49,413 bases of DNA from Holosporaceae bacterium (GCA_031269995.1 JAISYI010000020.1:1-49413), one strand, 5' to 3'; shown: positions 8,600 through 18,566, counted from the stretch's first letter. Notes: a model not told the origin generated them from the sequence alone. Translations and numbers: made by a program.

Positions 8600-10065
8600 T
8601 GATTTTTTATCTCTTTCATTTCATTCCCAAATTTCTCCCAAAAAGATTTCCTTTTGCCTGTTGGGTCTGGCACTGGAGCCTTGTTTACTTTTGGAATATA
8701 CCCTGCACTATAAGGAATTACAGTGTAATCCGATCTATGATTCTGAGAGAAATACACGTAAAAGGCAACTTCTTTGTTTTTTATAATCAAGGGATCATTT
8801 GCCAGTTTTTTTGCCTTTGTTTGGAAATCCTCAATGGATACGACATCTTCTTGATTTATCGTCATTATTACATCACCTACGGATAGGCCGCTATCTCCTG
8901 AGTACGCAACAAGGACGCCTTTTATAGGATTTGGGATGTCAAAGCTTTTACGCAACTCAGGAGTTAAGTTGCTCACGCCGATATCCATTCCATCGATCTT
9001 TCTATACGGAATATCTCTTTTTTCAGTGACTTCCGCAATATCTCGATACAGATCTGCATCGTTCCTAGCGCCTACGGCCACATTCAGCGTAATTGTTGTT
9101 TTTTTCCGAAAGACTCGGAGAGAAATCACCTTCCCTATCGGTTGACTAGACAGTAAAAAATCTAAATTTGTTTTCTCTGAAATTGCTATTTCATTCAATG
9201 CCACTAAAATATCTCCAATTTCTATTCCTGCAGCCGACGCAGGAGAGTTGGGTTCCACCTTCACTACGACGCAGCCGTATTGTTTCCCTAGACCAAGCGC
9301 CCGAGCAACTTTTTTGCTCAGAGGAGATCCTGAAATCCCCAACCAGCTTCTCTGAATTTTTCCGTTATCTCTGAGTTCTTGGACAACCGCTTTCAATGTA
9401 TTGGAAGGAATTGCAAAATTGATTCCAGTATTATGCATACCATCCGAAAAGAATACCGTAATCATCCCAACGACTTCTCCGCGGCTATTAAATAGCGGAC
9501 CGCCAGAATTGCCATAATTAATTGCTGCATCAGTCTGAATGTAGGACACCATACCACCCCCAGCCCCCAGTTCGTTGAGCTGTCCTGATAGATTTCTACC
9601 TTTGTACGAGACAATGCCAGATGTCACCGTCATTCCAAAACCAAATGGATTCCCAATGGCGATAACCCCCTCCCCTACTTCCGCTGCATCGGAGTCAGCG
9701 AACCTTACATATGGCATAGAGGGCGGGCAATCCACTTTTAGTAAAGCAATGTCCGATTGTCTATCTATCCGGACCACCTGTACTGGATATTCGCTACCGT
9801 CGTGAAGTATTACTTTCACTTTTGCTGCATCCTCCACAACATGCGCATTCGTTGCTATCCATCCATCCTCGCTGATAATAAAACCTGTGCCGTTTGGTAA
9901 TTCTTGTTTGTCGCCGCCTGAAGACACCTCAGGATCAACTACTATCACGTTGACGACAGATTCGATCAGTTTCTGTACTTCTCCATGGCTAGCTCCGCAG
10001 GAACAACCGTGCGTACTTGTCCCACATACATAGGCCAAACAAAATACTAGGAAAAGCCTTTTCAA
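8584..10065 (-). CDS. degP: Periplasmic serine protease DegP/HtrA
   Basis: Secreted protease/chaperone of 493 residues that clears misfolded envelope proteins. An N-terminal Sec signal (about residues 1-20, MKRLFLVFCLAYVCG) is followed by several cysteines (CGTSTHGCSC). These do not match a lipobox well, so lipidation is doubtful. The trypsin-like triad is H75 (TNAHVV), D105 (SDIALL) and S187 (GNSGGPL). Two PDZ domains follow (about residues 245-335 and 350-440). The start overlaps the hflC stop (ATGA). The hflK-hflC-degP order is standard in alphaproteobacteria and points to joint envelope protein quality control. Confidence 0.95.
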   Translation of the reverse strand: MKRLFLVFCLAYVCGTSTHGCSCGASHGEVQKLIESVVNVIVVDPEVSSGGDKQELPNGTGFIISEDGWIATNAHVVEDAAKVKVILHDGSEYPVQVVRIDRQSDIALLKVDCPPSMPYVRFADSDAAEVGEGVIAIGNPFGFGMTVTSGIVSYKGRNLSGQLNELGAGGGMVSYIQTDAAINYGNSGGPLFNSRGEVVGMITVFFSDGMHNTGINFAIPSNTLKAVVQELRDNGKIQRSWLGISGSPLSKKVARALGLGKQYGCVVVKVEPNSPASAAGIEIGDILVALNEIAISEKTNLDFLLSSQPIGKVISLRVFRKKTTITLNVAVGARNDADLYRDIAEVTEKRDIPYRKIDGMDIGVSNLTPELRKSFDIPNPIKGVLVAYSGDSGLSVGDVIMTINQEDVVSIEDFQTKAKKLANDPLIIKNKEVAFYVYFSQNHRSDYTVIPYSAGYIPKVNKAPVPDPTGKRKSFWEKFGNEMKEIKNQWLRI

Positions 10066-10925
10066 TGCTCTTCTCCTCCTACCATTACACGGAAAAACTC
10101 GCTTTTCAGAGAAAGCACCAGTGTGGTGTTGTTCCCATTAAGTGCGTCCCGATATGCATCCAAAGATTGGAAAAACGCGAAGAAATTCGGATCCTTAGAA
10201 TAGGTTTCCAAGTAGATTTTATTCGCTTCTAATTCTCCTTCAGCGATTAATCGCTGCACCTTTGTGTTAACTTCCGATATGGCGATGGAATTTTCCTTGT
10301 CCGCCGTTGACGTGATCACCTGAGCCATCTCAACACCTTTAGCACGTAACTCGCGAGCCTCTCGCTCTCTCTCACTTATCATTCGCTTACAAATTGCCTC
10401 ACTGTTTTGCGATGGGAGGTCTGTTCGTCGAATTCTGACGTCTACAACCTTGATGCCAAATCGCGTTGCCGCACGATTTACCTCGTCGCGAATTTGATTC
10501 ATTGCGGAAATCCTTGCCTCCGACAACAATGACGATAAACTAACTCCTCCAAGCACGCTGCTTAAACTGCCAAGTACTACTGGATTCAACCGATTTCGCA
10601 CTCCTGTTTCGCTACCTACGGCCTGGTAGAATTTTAGCGGATCCGTGATGATGTATCTGCCAAAGGCGTCCACCATGATACGCCGCTTATCCCCAAGGGT
10701 AATTTCCAATGCCGATAGCTCAATGCTAAGCAAACGTTTGTCAAAGAACGTCACGTTCTCAATAAATGGAATTTTCACCTGCAAGCCGGGATCCTTTAGT
10801 ATGCGAACCGGATCACCTAGGCGAGTAACCACTGCCTGCTCTGTCTGATCCACAGTAAAAAGAATACCGTCAAAGAGCAGCAATAAAACGATAATAAAAA
10901 ACAGCAAGGATTTCTTCATTGTCAT
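10062..10925 (-). CDS. hflC: FtsH modulator HflC (SPFH family)
   Basis: Single-span membrane protein of 287 residues with a large external SPFH/band 7 domain. With HflK it cages and controls the FtsH protease. One N-terminal helix (about residues 5-22) is followed by VDQTEQAVVTRLGDPV, which is characteristic of HflC. A charged coiled-coil region (ISEREREARELRAKG, about residues 180-200) and the FFRVMVGG C-terminus also match. The start overlaps the hflK stop by ATGA and its own stop overlaps the degP start. No ftsH gene is seen in the window. Confidence 0.94.
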   Translation of the reverse strand: MTMKKSLLFFIIVLLLLFDGILFTVDQTEQAVVTRLGDPVRILKDPGLQVKIPFIENVTFFDKRLLSIELSALEITLGDKRRIMVDAFGRYIITDPLKFYQAVGSETGVRNRLNPVVLGSLSSVLGGVSLSSLLSEARISAMNQIRDEVNRAATRFGIKVVDVRIRRTDLPSQNSEAICKRMISEREREARELRAKGVEMAQVITSTADKENSIAISEVNTKVQRLIAEGELEANKIYLETYSKDPNFFAFFQSLDAYRDALNGNNTTLVLSLKSEFFRVMVGGEEH

Positions 10926-11992
10926 TTCTCCTCGTCGCCAATCGTTTTTAATAATCGATTAAGTTGGGTAATCGGAAGAAGCGGGACCGCTTTCACTTCG
11001 CTATCGACCACTATCTTATTCACGTCTTTGTATATATCCCGCATAGTGTTTAAATATAAAAGTTTTCCGACGATGGCCGGAGAAAGCTTGAATTGTGAAT
11101 GGACAGACACAAACCTCGCGACCGCTCCCCGTGCAGTCTCTATAATTGACCTCTTCTTGGCCTCTCCCTTATTGAGTTTCTCTGCAAGCAGCCCCCTTGT
11201 TCTCGCCCTCGTATCCCTATCGTAGGCTTCAGCCTTATTTTTTTCTTTTTGCTGTTCTGCCTGAGCTCGCTCCACATCCCGAAATGAATCGATCACAGAG
11301 GGTGGCGGCTCAACGCGCAGCAATTCGACCCGCACAATCTCTACTCCTATTCTGTACTCATCCATCAGCTGCTGCAGACTTTCTCGTACCTTCCTCTGGA
11401 TATCCCCACGTCCCTCTGTTTGCACATAGGTGAACGGAGTCTGCCCAACTATCTCCCGCATTACGCTCTCTCCCACAGCTCTCACAGTTATTTCTGGAAA
11501 CTTGGCGCAAAAAAGGTAATCCTCCACACCATCCTCCTTTATCTTCCATAGAATGCTAAAGCTTATGTTAGCTAGGTTGGAGTCACCTGTGAGAACGAGA
11601 CTTTCCTCCTGCTGATTTCGAAAAAACGAACCAATATCTATCTGATTTACCTTAGTTACCCTTTGCAAAATTATTTTCTCGAATGGATATGGCAGTATAT
11701 ACTGCAAACCGGGTCCGACAGTACGTACCCATCGGCCAAAACGCAACACGACACCCCGCTGATCATGTTGAACTTGATAAAACCCTGATAGCAGATATAA
11801 AATGATTGCCCCTACGATAAAATAAAGGAATCTGAATGAAGAATACCCTCCGCCACCCTTGCCACTTCCACTATTTCCAAAAGATATTGTGATTTTTTTG
11901 AATCTTTCGACAAAATCCGATACAAAATCACCTGCCTTGGGCTTTTTTTTCCAAGGATTATCATCGTTATCCCATGGATTTTTTACAGACAT
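10922..11992 (-). CDS. hflK: FtsH modulator HflK (SPFH family)
   Basis: Partner of HflC, about 356 residues. The N-terminus is rich in N, D, K and P (MSVKNPWDNDDNPWKKK) and then glycine, a usual HflK trait. A single membrane helix (about residues 52-68) and the SPFH domain (QVQHDQRGVVLRFGRW) follow, then a coiled coil. I chose the ATG at 11992 because GGAGAGAG lies just before it and because the protein then begins like other HflK proteins. An upstream in-frame start at 12052 would add 20 residues with no ribosome site. First protein gene of a four-gene leftward operon. Confidence 0.93.
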   Translation of the reverse strand: MSVKNPWDNDDNPWKKKPKAGDFVSDFVERFKKITISFGNSGSGKGGGGYSSFRFLYFIVGAIILYLLSGFYQVQHDQRGVVLRFGRWVRTVGPGLQYILPYPFEKIILQRVTKVNQIDIGSFFRNQQEESLVLTGDSNLANISFSILWKIKEDGVEDYLFCAKFPEITVRAVGESVMREIVGQTPFTYVQTEGRGDIQRKVRESLQQLMDEYRIGVEIVRVELLRVEPPPSVIDSFRDVERAQAEQQKEKNKAEAYDRDTRARTRGLLAEKLNKGEAKKRSIIETARGAVARFVSVHSQFKLSPAIVGKLLYLNTMRDIYKDVNKIVVDSEVKAVPLLPITQLNRLLKTIGDEEK

Positions 11993-12148
11993 ACAGCTCT
12001 CTCCAGAAAAAAGCAGGTTAGCATGTTTCCAGCGACTTGAATAGGACAGCAACTCAAAATAGAAATCACCTGATGTAGAAATAATGTTAAGTTAAATAAA
12101 ACCTCTGTATTTTCAGTGAGTACACTGACTGCAAATAATATTTCCAGC

Positions 12149-12163
12149 GGTAAATAATTTACC
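12149..12163. repeat. Perfect small palindrome downstream of tRNA-Gly
   Basis: GGTAAAT-A-ATTTACC is a perfect 7-bp inverted repeat with a one-base centre, between tRNA-Gly and hflK. The spacing suits a dimeric DNA-binding protein rather than a terminator (no loop, no T-run). No regulator can be named. Confidence 0.35.
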
Positions 12164-12188
12164 TAACAAATAACCATTAAAAAACCGG

Positions 12189-12260
12189 AGCGGGCGAAGG
12201 GATTCGAACCCTCGACACCAACCTTGGCAAGGTTGTACTCTACCACTGAGCTACACCCGC
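12189..12260 (-). tRNA. tRNA-Gly (anticodon GCC)
   Basis: Read leftward from 12260, all four arms form. The acceptor GCGGGTG pairs with CGCCCGC and the D arm is GCTCAGTGGTAGAGT. The anticodon stem CAACC/GGTTG carries loop TTGCCAA with anticodon GCC, and the T arm is GAGGGTTCGAATCCCTT. The 3' CCA is not encoded (CCG follows the discriminator), so CCA must be added by the nucleotidyltransferase. Confidence 0.96.
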
Positions 12261-12272
12261 TTTTACGCATGT

Positions 12273-12300
12273 ATGATATCAACTTCTTTCCAAAAAACAA
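12273..12300 (-). promoter_or_regulatory. Likely promoter of tRNA-Gly
   Basis: On the minus strand TTGTTT (-35), a 16-base spacer and TATCAT (-10) end 13 bases before the mature tRNA 5' end. That places the expected transcription start about 6 bases upstream of the tRNA. Transcription may continue into hflK. Confidence 0.45.
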
Positions 12301-12338
12301 CGGTTTTCAGGCGATGTAATACATTGGTATCACTATTC

Positions 12339-12368
12339 TTGACTTGCGATAAATGTGAACGATATCAT
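12339..12368 (+). promoter_or_regulatory. Likely recA promoter
   Basis: TTGACT and TATCAT separated by 18 bases lie 30 bases before the recA start. No alphaproteobacterial LexA box (GTTC-N7-GTTC or its GAAC complement) is visible around it. SOS control is therefore not supported by the sequence. Confidence 0.5.
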
Positions 12369-12397
12369 CATGGCGGGTTGAAGAGGATCTCTTATAC

Positions 12398-13414
12398 ATG
12401 GATAAAGAGAAAGCGTTAGAAGCTGCACTATCTCAGATAGAGAAGGCCTTCGGAAAAGGTTCGATTATGAAGCTAGGACAACGAGGGAGCCTTGTAGATA
12501 TAGAAGCTGTTTCCACTGGATCCATCGGATTGGATATGGCGCTCGGAGTCGGTGGCTTTCCTAAAGGGCGTATTATTGAAGTGTTTGGTCCGGAAAGTTC
12601 TGGAAAAACAACGTTGGCCCTGCACGCAGTTTCCGAAGCACAGAAAAGTGGGGGAGTTTGTGCCTATATAGATGCGGAACACGCTCTGGATCCTCTCTAC
12701 GCCAAAAATCTAGGTGTTGACGTAAACGCTCTGATCCTATCTCAACCTGATACTGGAGAACAGGCATTAGAGATTGCAGACACGCTGGTCCGTTCCGGTG
12801 CCGTCGATATATTAGTTATAGACAGCGTTGCGGCTCTTGTTCCAAAGGCAGAAATCGAAGGAGAGATGGGGGACTCCCATATGGGGTTACAGGCACGCCT
12901 TATGAGTCAGGCCTTGAGAAAGCTCACCGCGACTGTTTCGAAGTCAAAATGTATTATGATTTTTATAAACCAAATTCGTATGAAAATAGGGGTGTTTTTC
13001 GGAAATCCAGAAACAACGACTGGCGGCAATGCGTTGAAATTTTATTCGTCCGTTCGTCTTGATATACGCCGCACAAGCACACTGAAGGATAAGGAACAGG
13101 CAGTTGGAAATCAAGTACGAGTGAAAGTGGTGAAAAACAAGGTCGCCCCGCCGTTTAAGATTGTTGATTTCGATATTATTTATGGGGAAGGGATATCCAA
13201 AAACGGGGAATTGCTAGATATTGGCGTTAGAATCGGAGCGGTGGAGAAGTCCGGCTCCTGGTATGCTTTTGAGGGACAGAAGTTAGGGCAGGGTAAGGAA
13301 ACCTCTAGGCAGTTTCTAAAAGAAAATCCTAACATTGCAGGAAAAATTGAGCAGATCATTCGCAGTAATGGGGAGTTGGTTGCCGAATCTACCAGTAGTC
13401 TGGAAGTAGAGTAA
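12398..13414 (+). CDS. recA: Recombinase RecA
   Basis: DNA strand-exchange ATPase of 338 residues, central to homologous recombination. Walker A is GPESSGKTT (about residues 65-73) and Walker B is [12 protein letters not shown]. Loop 1 ([20 protein letters not shown]), the [21 protein letters not shown] segment with L2, and the [12 protein letters not shown] block are all conserved. The C-terminal tail is short and acidic, as usual. The gene stands alone, with its own promoter and about 270 bases of non-coding DNA after it. Confidence 0.98.
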   Translation: MDKEKALEAALSQIEKAFGKGSIMKLGQRGSLVDIEAVSTGSIGLDMALGVGGFPKGRIIEVFGPESSGKTTLALHAVSEAQKSGGVCAYIDAEHALDPLYAKNLGVDVNALILSQPDTGEQALEIADTLVRSGAVDILVIDSVAALVPKAEIEGEMGDSHMGLQARLMSQALRKLTATVSKSKCIMIFINQIRMKIGVFFGNPETTTGGNALKFYSSVRLDIRRTSTLKDKEQAVGNQVRVKVVKNKVAPPFKIVDFDIIYGEGISKNGELLDIGVRIGAVEKSGSWYAFEGQKLGQGKETSRQFLKENPNIAGKIEQIIRSNGELVAESTSSLEVE

Positions 13415-13682
13415 GTAGCGCAGATTCTTTGCCATTGACATTCTTCTGCATTTTCATTGAGCTGCTCTATTTGAGTAAGATTGGAAAAATGTTGTCGAAA
13501 TTTGCCAGGTTCATTCAAAAAATCCCGCAAAAGTCGAATTAATTCGTTATGCGTCCAATATCCCAAATCTACTCTTCGAGTATGTTGGTCCGCTGTGCGG
13601 CAATTTTTCAGTGTAAAATGGATTTTCGATATTTCTCCTCGGCCGTCATTTTGCTATAGTTCCAAAAAATTATTGACAGAGG

Positions 13683-14669
13683 ATGTTTTATAGCACGTTT
13701 AGGGTTATTTTTGGTCTGTTCATTTTCCTCCAGTGCGTTTGCTTAAGGGCAGATCCTCAGCAGGTCGTAAAGAAGATTTCCATAACAAAAGAGGGAAATA
13801 GATACCAACTGCGCCTGGATTTCTCGGAGACTTTTGTTCCTCGAATTCATTTACTTCCAGGTGGAGTGAAATTGCTGCTATCATTTAGTTGCGACGTCGC
13901 CATTCCGCCAGCTAGAAAAATGGATAAAGGTATTATCCGTGGATATGTCTTTGAACGATTTTCCCCATCGTCGTTGATGTTTGTATGCGCACTGCACGAG
14001 AATGTTACCTTCATTTCCAAAAGATATTCAAAACACTCGATAAGGATCACCTTTGAAATCCATAAGAAACGAACGGTTGTTATTGATCCAGGCCACGGAG
14101 GAAAGGATCCTGGAGCTAGCGGAATCACCGGCAACTGCGAAAAGAATATCACAATGGTCACAGCAGTAGAGCTCAGAAATGCCCTCCTGAAAAGCGGCAA
14201 ATACAAGGTCGTTTTAACCAGAGAAAGAGATATGTTTATAACCAATGAGGAAAGAATAAATAAGATCAAGGCCGCAAATGCGGATTTTCTAATATCTCTG
14301 CATACTGACAGCAATAAAGATACAAACATACGAGGCATGACTGTTTACACGTTACCAAAATTGGACGTTATTCGGAATGCTGCCGGTGTTGACAATATTA
14401 AGGATTATTGCAAGATTCTTGGCCAATCGGAAAAGTTCGCTAAGCTGCTTGTACGATTTTTTCCAAATACTTGTAAAATGAGCAATCAACCCTGTCGGAA
14501 TAGTGAATTCAAAGTATTGAAGGCAGACGTTCCGGCAGTTTTGATCGAATTAGGATGTATTTCAAATAAAATTGATAATGAATTGTTGCATTCTCGAGAG
14601 TTTCGCGAGAAAACAATCATGGCAATTCAGTATGCACTGGATAGTTTTTTAGGAGATGACAAACAGTAA
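13683..14669 (+). CDS. amiC: N-acetylmuramoyl-L-alanine amidase (AmiC-like)
   Basis: Periplasmic zinc amidase of 328 residues that cuts stem peptides from septal peptidoglycan. A signal peptide (about residues 1-22) is followed by an AMIN-like beta domain (about 25-125) and an Amidase_3 domain. The zinc ligands are H138 (DPGHGGKDPGA), E153 and H207 (SLHTDS), and the catalytic glutamate is E289 (LIELGCIS). The start at 13683 is the only possible one, since a stop lies three codons upstream in frame. Its purine run AGAGG sits directly against the ATG, so initiation may be weak. It overlaps the PBP1A start by one base (TAATG). FtsEX at the left end is the family's usual activator system. Confidence 0.92.
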   Translation: MFYSTFRVIFGLFIFLQCVCLRADPQQVVKKISITKEGNRYQLRLDFSETFVPRIHLLPGGVKLLLSFSCDVAIPPARKMDKGIIRGYVFERFSPSSLMFVCALHENVTFISKRYSKHSIRITFEIHKKRTVVIDPGHGGKDPGASGITGNCEKNITMVTAVELRNALLKSGKYKVVLTRERDMFITNEERINKIKAANADFLISLHTDSNKDTNIRGMTVYTLPKLDVIRNAAGVDNIKDYCKILGQSEKFAKLLVRFFPNTCKMSNQPCRNSEFKVLKADVPAVLIELGCISNKIDNELLHSREFREKTIMAIQYALDSFLGDDKQ

Positions 14670-17059
14670 TGAAGTACCTATGCCGCATATGGTACGCCTT
14701 TTTGATAATACTATCCCTCGCTGCCGTTGGAGTTTCGACGATTTTCTTTGTTTTCTACTTTTTTTCCACAGATCTGCCGAATCATAACTTCCTTAAGGAG
14801 TACTCCCCGGCCCTATCAAGTCGCGTCTTTCTAAGAGACGGAGGTAAGCTATGCGAGTATGCCAACGAAAAAAGATACTTCATTCCTATTGATAAGGTTC
14901 CTGGCAGATTAATCAAGGCGTTTATTTCTGTCGAGGATAAACATTTCTTTCAGCACCCTGGGATCGATATCATCGGCGTTGCAAGATCGGCTCTCAAAAA
15001 TATCATAAATTATGGGACGGGGCGTAGACCCCAGGGAGCTTCCACGATAACTCAGCAGGTAGCGAGGATTTTTTTGCTTCGAAACAACGAAATTTCCTAT
15101 ATTAGAAAACTCAAGGAAGCGATTCTCTCCTATAGGATCGAAAACACGCTTTCAAAGAAACAAATTTTAGAGAGATATCTCAACCAAATTTATCTTGGGA
15201 TGGGAAGCTATGGCGTAGCCGCTGCAGCGAAAACATATTTTGATAAATCTTTGGATGAACTTACGACTGCCGAGTGTTCGTATCTGGCAACATTGGCAAA
15301 AGGTGCGAACCTTTATCATCCAGAAAAACATCGGAACAGGGCAATTCGCAGAAGGAATTGGGCTATAAGGCGGCAATTTGAGGATGGCTATATAACCCAA
15401 AAAGAGATGAAGGCTGCGATTGCCGAGGATTTAAAAATAGTAAAACATAAGGATAGCGAGGTACCTGCTGAGTACTTTGCAGGAGAAATTCGCCGGTATC
15501 TCATAGAGAAATATCCGTCTAAGAGTTTGAACAAAAATGGGTTGATCATCAGAGCCACGCTCGACACTAAAATACAACAATGTGCACAGGAAGCACTACG
15601 AAAAGGGATAGAAACGATAGATCGCCGATATGGCTGGAAGGGGGTGATCGCGGAAATAGATGCAACCACTCCCCGCAACATGCTGATAAGTAAGTTGCTT
15701 GCTGTTGATATTCCCAGAGGCATGGAGGAGTTTTTGCGAGCAATAGTATTGCCAACGGCTGTTGGAAAGACTCAGCATGTTATGACGGAAGGAGGGGAAA
15801 TTGGAGAGATCTTGCCAGCGGACATCCGCTGGGCGAAAACGTTGAAGCCAGGAAACGTCGTTATGGTTACACGGGTATCAGGCGGAAAGCACGATTTCTT
15901 TTCCTTGCGACAACTACCTCGCGTTCAGGGAGCTATCGTTGTCATAGATGTGCATTGCGGCAGAATTCTGGCGATGCAAGGAGGTTATTCATTCGCTCAG
16001 AGTGAGTTTAACAGGGCTGTTCAGGCAATGCGGCAGATAGGATCTGCTTTTAAGCCGTTCGTATACCTCGCAGGACTGGAAAATGGCTTTGCCCCCAATA
16101 CCATTGTGGATGCAAGCCCAATCGAAATAGATTTAGGAGGGAATTTAGGGATATGGCGACCAAAAAATTATCACGGCGCTGTATTAGATAGAGTAACTTT
16201 CCGGCAAGCAATCGAAAAATCTATCAACACAGCAACAATAAGAATTGCTCAAGAGGTTGGTTTGGAGAAAGTTGCACGGATCGCGGAGAAATTTGGAATT
16301 TTTGATGTGATGCCAGAATTGCTATCCTACTCGATAGGGGCTGGTGAAACCACCCTTCTAAAACTAACAACAGCCTATGCAATGTTCGCTAACGGTGGAA
16401 AAAAAATTACGCCGACAATGGTGGAATATATCCAGGACAAGCACGGGAACGTAATATCCAGAATGGATGAACGCAGAGTGGACCAGGTGAGCTATGATGC
16501 AGCTTTACCACCTCGGTTGAACAATAATCGTCCGCAAATATTAAGCGAACAGAGCGTATATCAACTAACGTCTATGCTGGAGGGAGTTATGCAGAGAGGA
16601 TCTGGCGCCAGCGCAAGCTGGCTTAATTTTCCGATTGCAGGCAAGACAGGGACAAGCAACGACAGTCGCGATACTTGGTTCCTCGGATATACGCCAGATA
16701 TCGCTGTCGGAGTGTTCATTGGATTCGACGATTATTCCAAAAACCTCGGAAGAAACGCAAATGGATCTAATACTGCTCTTCCGATTTTTATTGATTTTAT
16801 GGCTGCTGCAATGAAACATTTGCAAGCCAAACCTTTTCGTGTCCCCAATGGTATAAAGCTTCGAAAGATTAACTCAATAACTGGAGGACCTCCGACAGAG
16901 AACTCCAAACAAACAATTGTCGAAGTATTCAAAGACGAAGATGATGACGAGAACAGAGAAGTTGATCTATCCAGTTCTGGCAGAAGCAACATGGTAGAAT
17001 TAATAGAAGAAAGGAATGATTCTTCATTGGCCGAACCGGGAATCGCCGGGGTTTATTAA
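14669..17059 (+). CDS. mrcA: Penicillin-binding protein 1A (bifunctional)
   Basis: Bifunctional murein synthase of 796 residues. An N-terminal membrane helix (about residues 10-33) anchors it. The GT51 glycosyltransferase domain has its catalytic Glu in VEDKHFFQHPG (E89) and the GASTITQQVARIFLL block. An OB-like linker follows, then the transpeptidase domain with S459-x-x-K (SAFKPF), S518-x-N (KSINTA) and K659-T-G (KTGTSNDSRD). All catalytic motifs are intact, so beta-lactam-sensitive cross-linking is expected. The start codon shares one base with the amidase stop, giving a synthesis/hydrolysis pair. The acidic C-terminal tail (KDEDDDENREVD) is not a conserved part. Confidence 0.96.
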   Translation: MKYLCRIWYAFLIILSLAAVGVSTIFFVFYFFSTDLPNHNFLKEYSPALSSRVFLRDGGKLCEYANEKRYFIPIDKVPGRLIKAFISVEDKHFFQHPGIDIIGVARSALKNIINYGTGRRPQGASTITQQVARIFLLRNNEISYIRKLKEAILSYRIENTLSKKQILERYLNQIYLGMGSYGVAAAAKTYFDKSLDELTTAECSYLATLAKGANLYHPEKHRNRAIRRRNWAIRRQFEDGYITQKEMKAAIAEDLKIVKHKDSEVPAEYFAGEIRRYLIEKYPSKSLNKNGLIIRATLDTKIQQCAQEALRKGIETIDRRYGWKGVIAEIDATTPRNMLISKLLAVDIPRGMEEFLRAIVLPTAVGKTQHVMTEGGEIGEILPADIRWAKTLKPGNVVMVTRVSGGKHDFFSLRQLPRVQGAIVVIDVHCGRILAMQGGYSFAQSEFNRAVQAMRQIGSAFKPFVYLAGLENGFAPNTIVDASPIEIDLGGNLGIWRPKNYHGAVLDRVTFRQAIEKSINTATIRIAQEVGLEKVARIAEKFGIFDVMPELLSYSIGAGETTLLKLTTAYAMFANGGKKITPTMVEYIQDKHGNVISRMDERRVDQVSYDAALPPRLNNNRPQILSEQSVYQLTSMLEGVMQRGSGASASWLNFPIAGKTGTSNDSRDTWFLGYTPDIAVGVFIGFDDYSKNLGRNANGSNTALPIFIDFMAAAMKHLQAKPFRVPNGIKLRKINSITGGPPTENSKQTIVEVFKDEDDDENREVDLSSSGRSNMVELIEERNDSSLAEPGIAGVY

Positions 17060-17096
17060 CTTAAATAGTTATTCGGATGTAAATTTAGAAAGCTTC

Positions 17097-17105
17097 TGAT
17101 ATAAT
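17097..17105 (+). promoter_or_regulatory. Extended -10 promoter before pyk
   Basis: TGATATAAT is a full extended -10 element (TGn plus TATAAT). No good -35 hexamer is visible, which is normal for this class. The start site would fall near 17112, about 29 bases before the pyk ATG, in the 81-base gap after the PBP1A gene. Confidence 0.55.
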
Positions 17106-17140
17106 TATATTTACACGTTTTAGGTCGAGGTTGAAGTAGG

Positions 17141-18547
17141 ATGAGGGGGGTGATGAAGAGAGACCGTAATTGTAAAATTGTAGTAACGGTTGGTCCATCC
17201 ATCAGTAGTCAGGAGCTTCTCGAAAAAGCACACTTGCGTGGTGCGGATGTTTTTCGCCTGAACTTTTCCCATGGAGCAAACGAGGATCGAGTTGAAATTT
17301 ATAAGGCTATTAGAAATATTGGAAAAAAATATAACACGTTTCCCACGGTTTTGGCAGATCTACAAGGGCCCAAACTACGTATCGGGACTTTGGTGAGTAG
17401 TGAGACGATTCTAGAAGAAGGAAAAATATTTAAATTAGATTCTGACCCCTCTCCTGGAAATGCACAAAGGATTTTTTTTCCACATAAAGAAGTGTTTCAA
17501 TCCATGAAACCCGGCGTTCTTTTGCTTTTAGACGATGGAAAGTTGAAACTAGAGGTTACTTGTTGTGACAGTCGGCAATTGGAGGCGCGCGTATTAATAG
17601 GAGGAGTGCTAAGGGATAGAAAAGGTGTGAACATTCCTAATCTGAGGTTAACGATCCCCTGTTTAACCGAAAAAGACCTACAGGATTTGAAGTTTGCTCT
17701 GGATCTCGGTGTTGATTGGGTCGCAGTATCCATGGTTCAAACCCTAGAAGACGTAGAAGCAGCACGGAAAGCGGTTGGCAACCGCGCGGGTCTAATGGTT
17801 AAACTTGAGAAGCCGATGGCCCTACAATTTTTGGAACCGATAGTTGAGGCGACAGACGCAATCATGGTGGCTCGCGGAGATCTTGGCGTAGAGATGAATT
17901 ATAGCGATCTGCCCAGGGTTCAGAGGAATATCGTTACAGCTTGTCGACGTTTCGGCAAACCGGTCGTGGTCGCTACGCAGATGTTGGAGTCCATGATTTA
18001 CTCACCAACACCAACCAGGGCGGAAACATCTGATGTGGCAGCCGCAGTTTATATGGAGGCCGACGCGACAATGCTGTCTGCCGAATCTGCATCAGGACAA
18101 TACCCGTTGGAATCAATAGAGGTGATGGACGGAGTTATCAAGGCGACAGAGGCTGATCAGCAAAATGCGGAGGATCTACCCGCCGGAGAAATAGCGCCAA
18201 TAGCAACGGTTGAGGATGCAATCTGCATTGCCGCAAAGGATGCTGCGACCTATTCCAGCGCTAGTGTAATATTTCTCTTTACAGATTCTCCAAGAACAGT
18301 GCTTAGATGCTCAAGGCTTAGGCCATTGATTCCAATAATACCAGTGACTCCATCAATGTCGTTTGCCGGGAGATGTGGTCTATACAACGGAGTCTATCCA
18401 GTCACAGCAAAGAAAGAATTCAACCTAAGCGAGATGTGTAAAACGGCAAGATTTCTGGCGGTAGAAAGAAAAATTGCAACAACCGGCGATAATTTGGTCG
18501 TTGTCGATACTATCTCTAGCAATTCATTGGCAATTTGTCGAATATAG
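17141..18547 (+). CDS. pyk: Pyruvate kinase
   Basis: Converts phosphoenolpyruvate and ADP to pyruvate and ATP (468 residues). The N-terminal substrate-binding Arg/Asn are in VFRLNFSHG, and the PK signature includes MVKLEKPMAL, where the Lys corresponds to the catalytic lysine. The metal-binding Glu/Asp follow in MVARGDLGVEM, and VATQMLESM with the PTRAETSDVA block completes the barrel. The C-terminal domain is complete. The start is uncertain: ATG 17141 has GAGG ten bases upstream, while ATG 17153 has a G-rich run (AGGGGGG) too close to it. It shows that at least the end of glycolysis is kept. murJ and xerD follow directly. Confidence 0.95.
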   Translation: MRGVMKRDRNCKIVVTVGPSISSQELLEKAHLRGADVFRLNFSHGANEDRVEIYKAIRNIGKKYNTFPTVLADLQGPKLRIGTLVSSETILEEGKIFKLDSDPSPGNAQRIFFPHKEVFQSMKPGVLLLLDDGKLKLEVTCCDSRQLEARVLIGGVLRDRKGVNIPNLRLTIPCLTEKDLQDLKFALDLGVDWVAVSMVQTLEDVEAARKAVGNRAGLMVKLEKPMALQFLEPIVEATDAIMVARGDLGVEMNYSDLPRVQRNIVTACRRFGKPVVVATQMLESMIYSPTPTRAETSDVAAAVYMEADATMLSAESASGQYPLESIEVMDGVIKATEADQQNAEDLPAGEIAPIATVEDAICIAAKDAATYSSASVIFLFTDSPRTVLRCSRLRPLIPIIPVTPSMSFAGRCGLYNGVYPVTAKKEFNLSEMCKTARFLAVERKIATTGDNLVVVDTISSNSLAICRI

Positions 18548-18566
18548 TGGGAAAGGAGATAACTGC

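Noticed and set aside
13415-13682. Possible gene between recA and the amidase gene
   Set aside because: The only long frame is leftward and overlaps the recA C-terminus; its translation has no family features.
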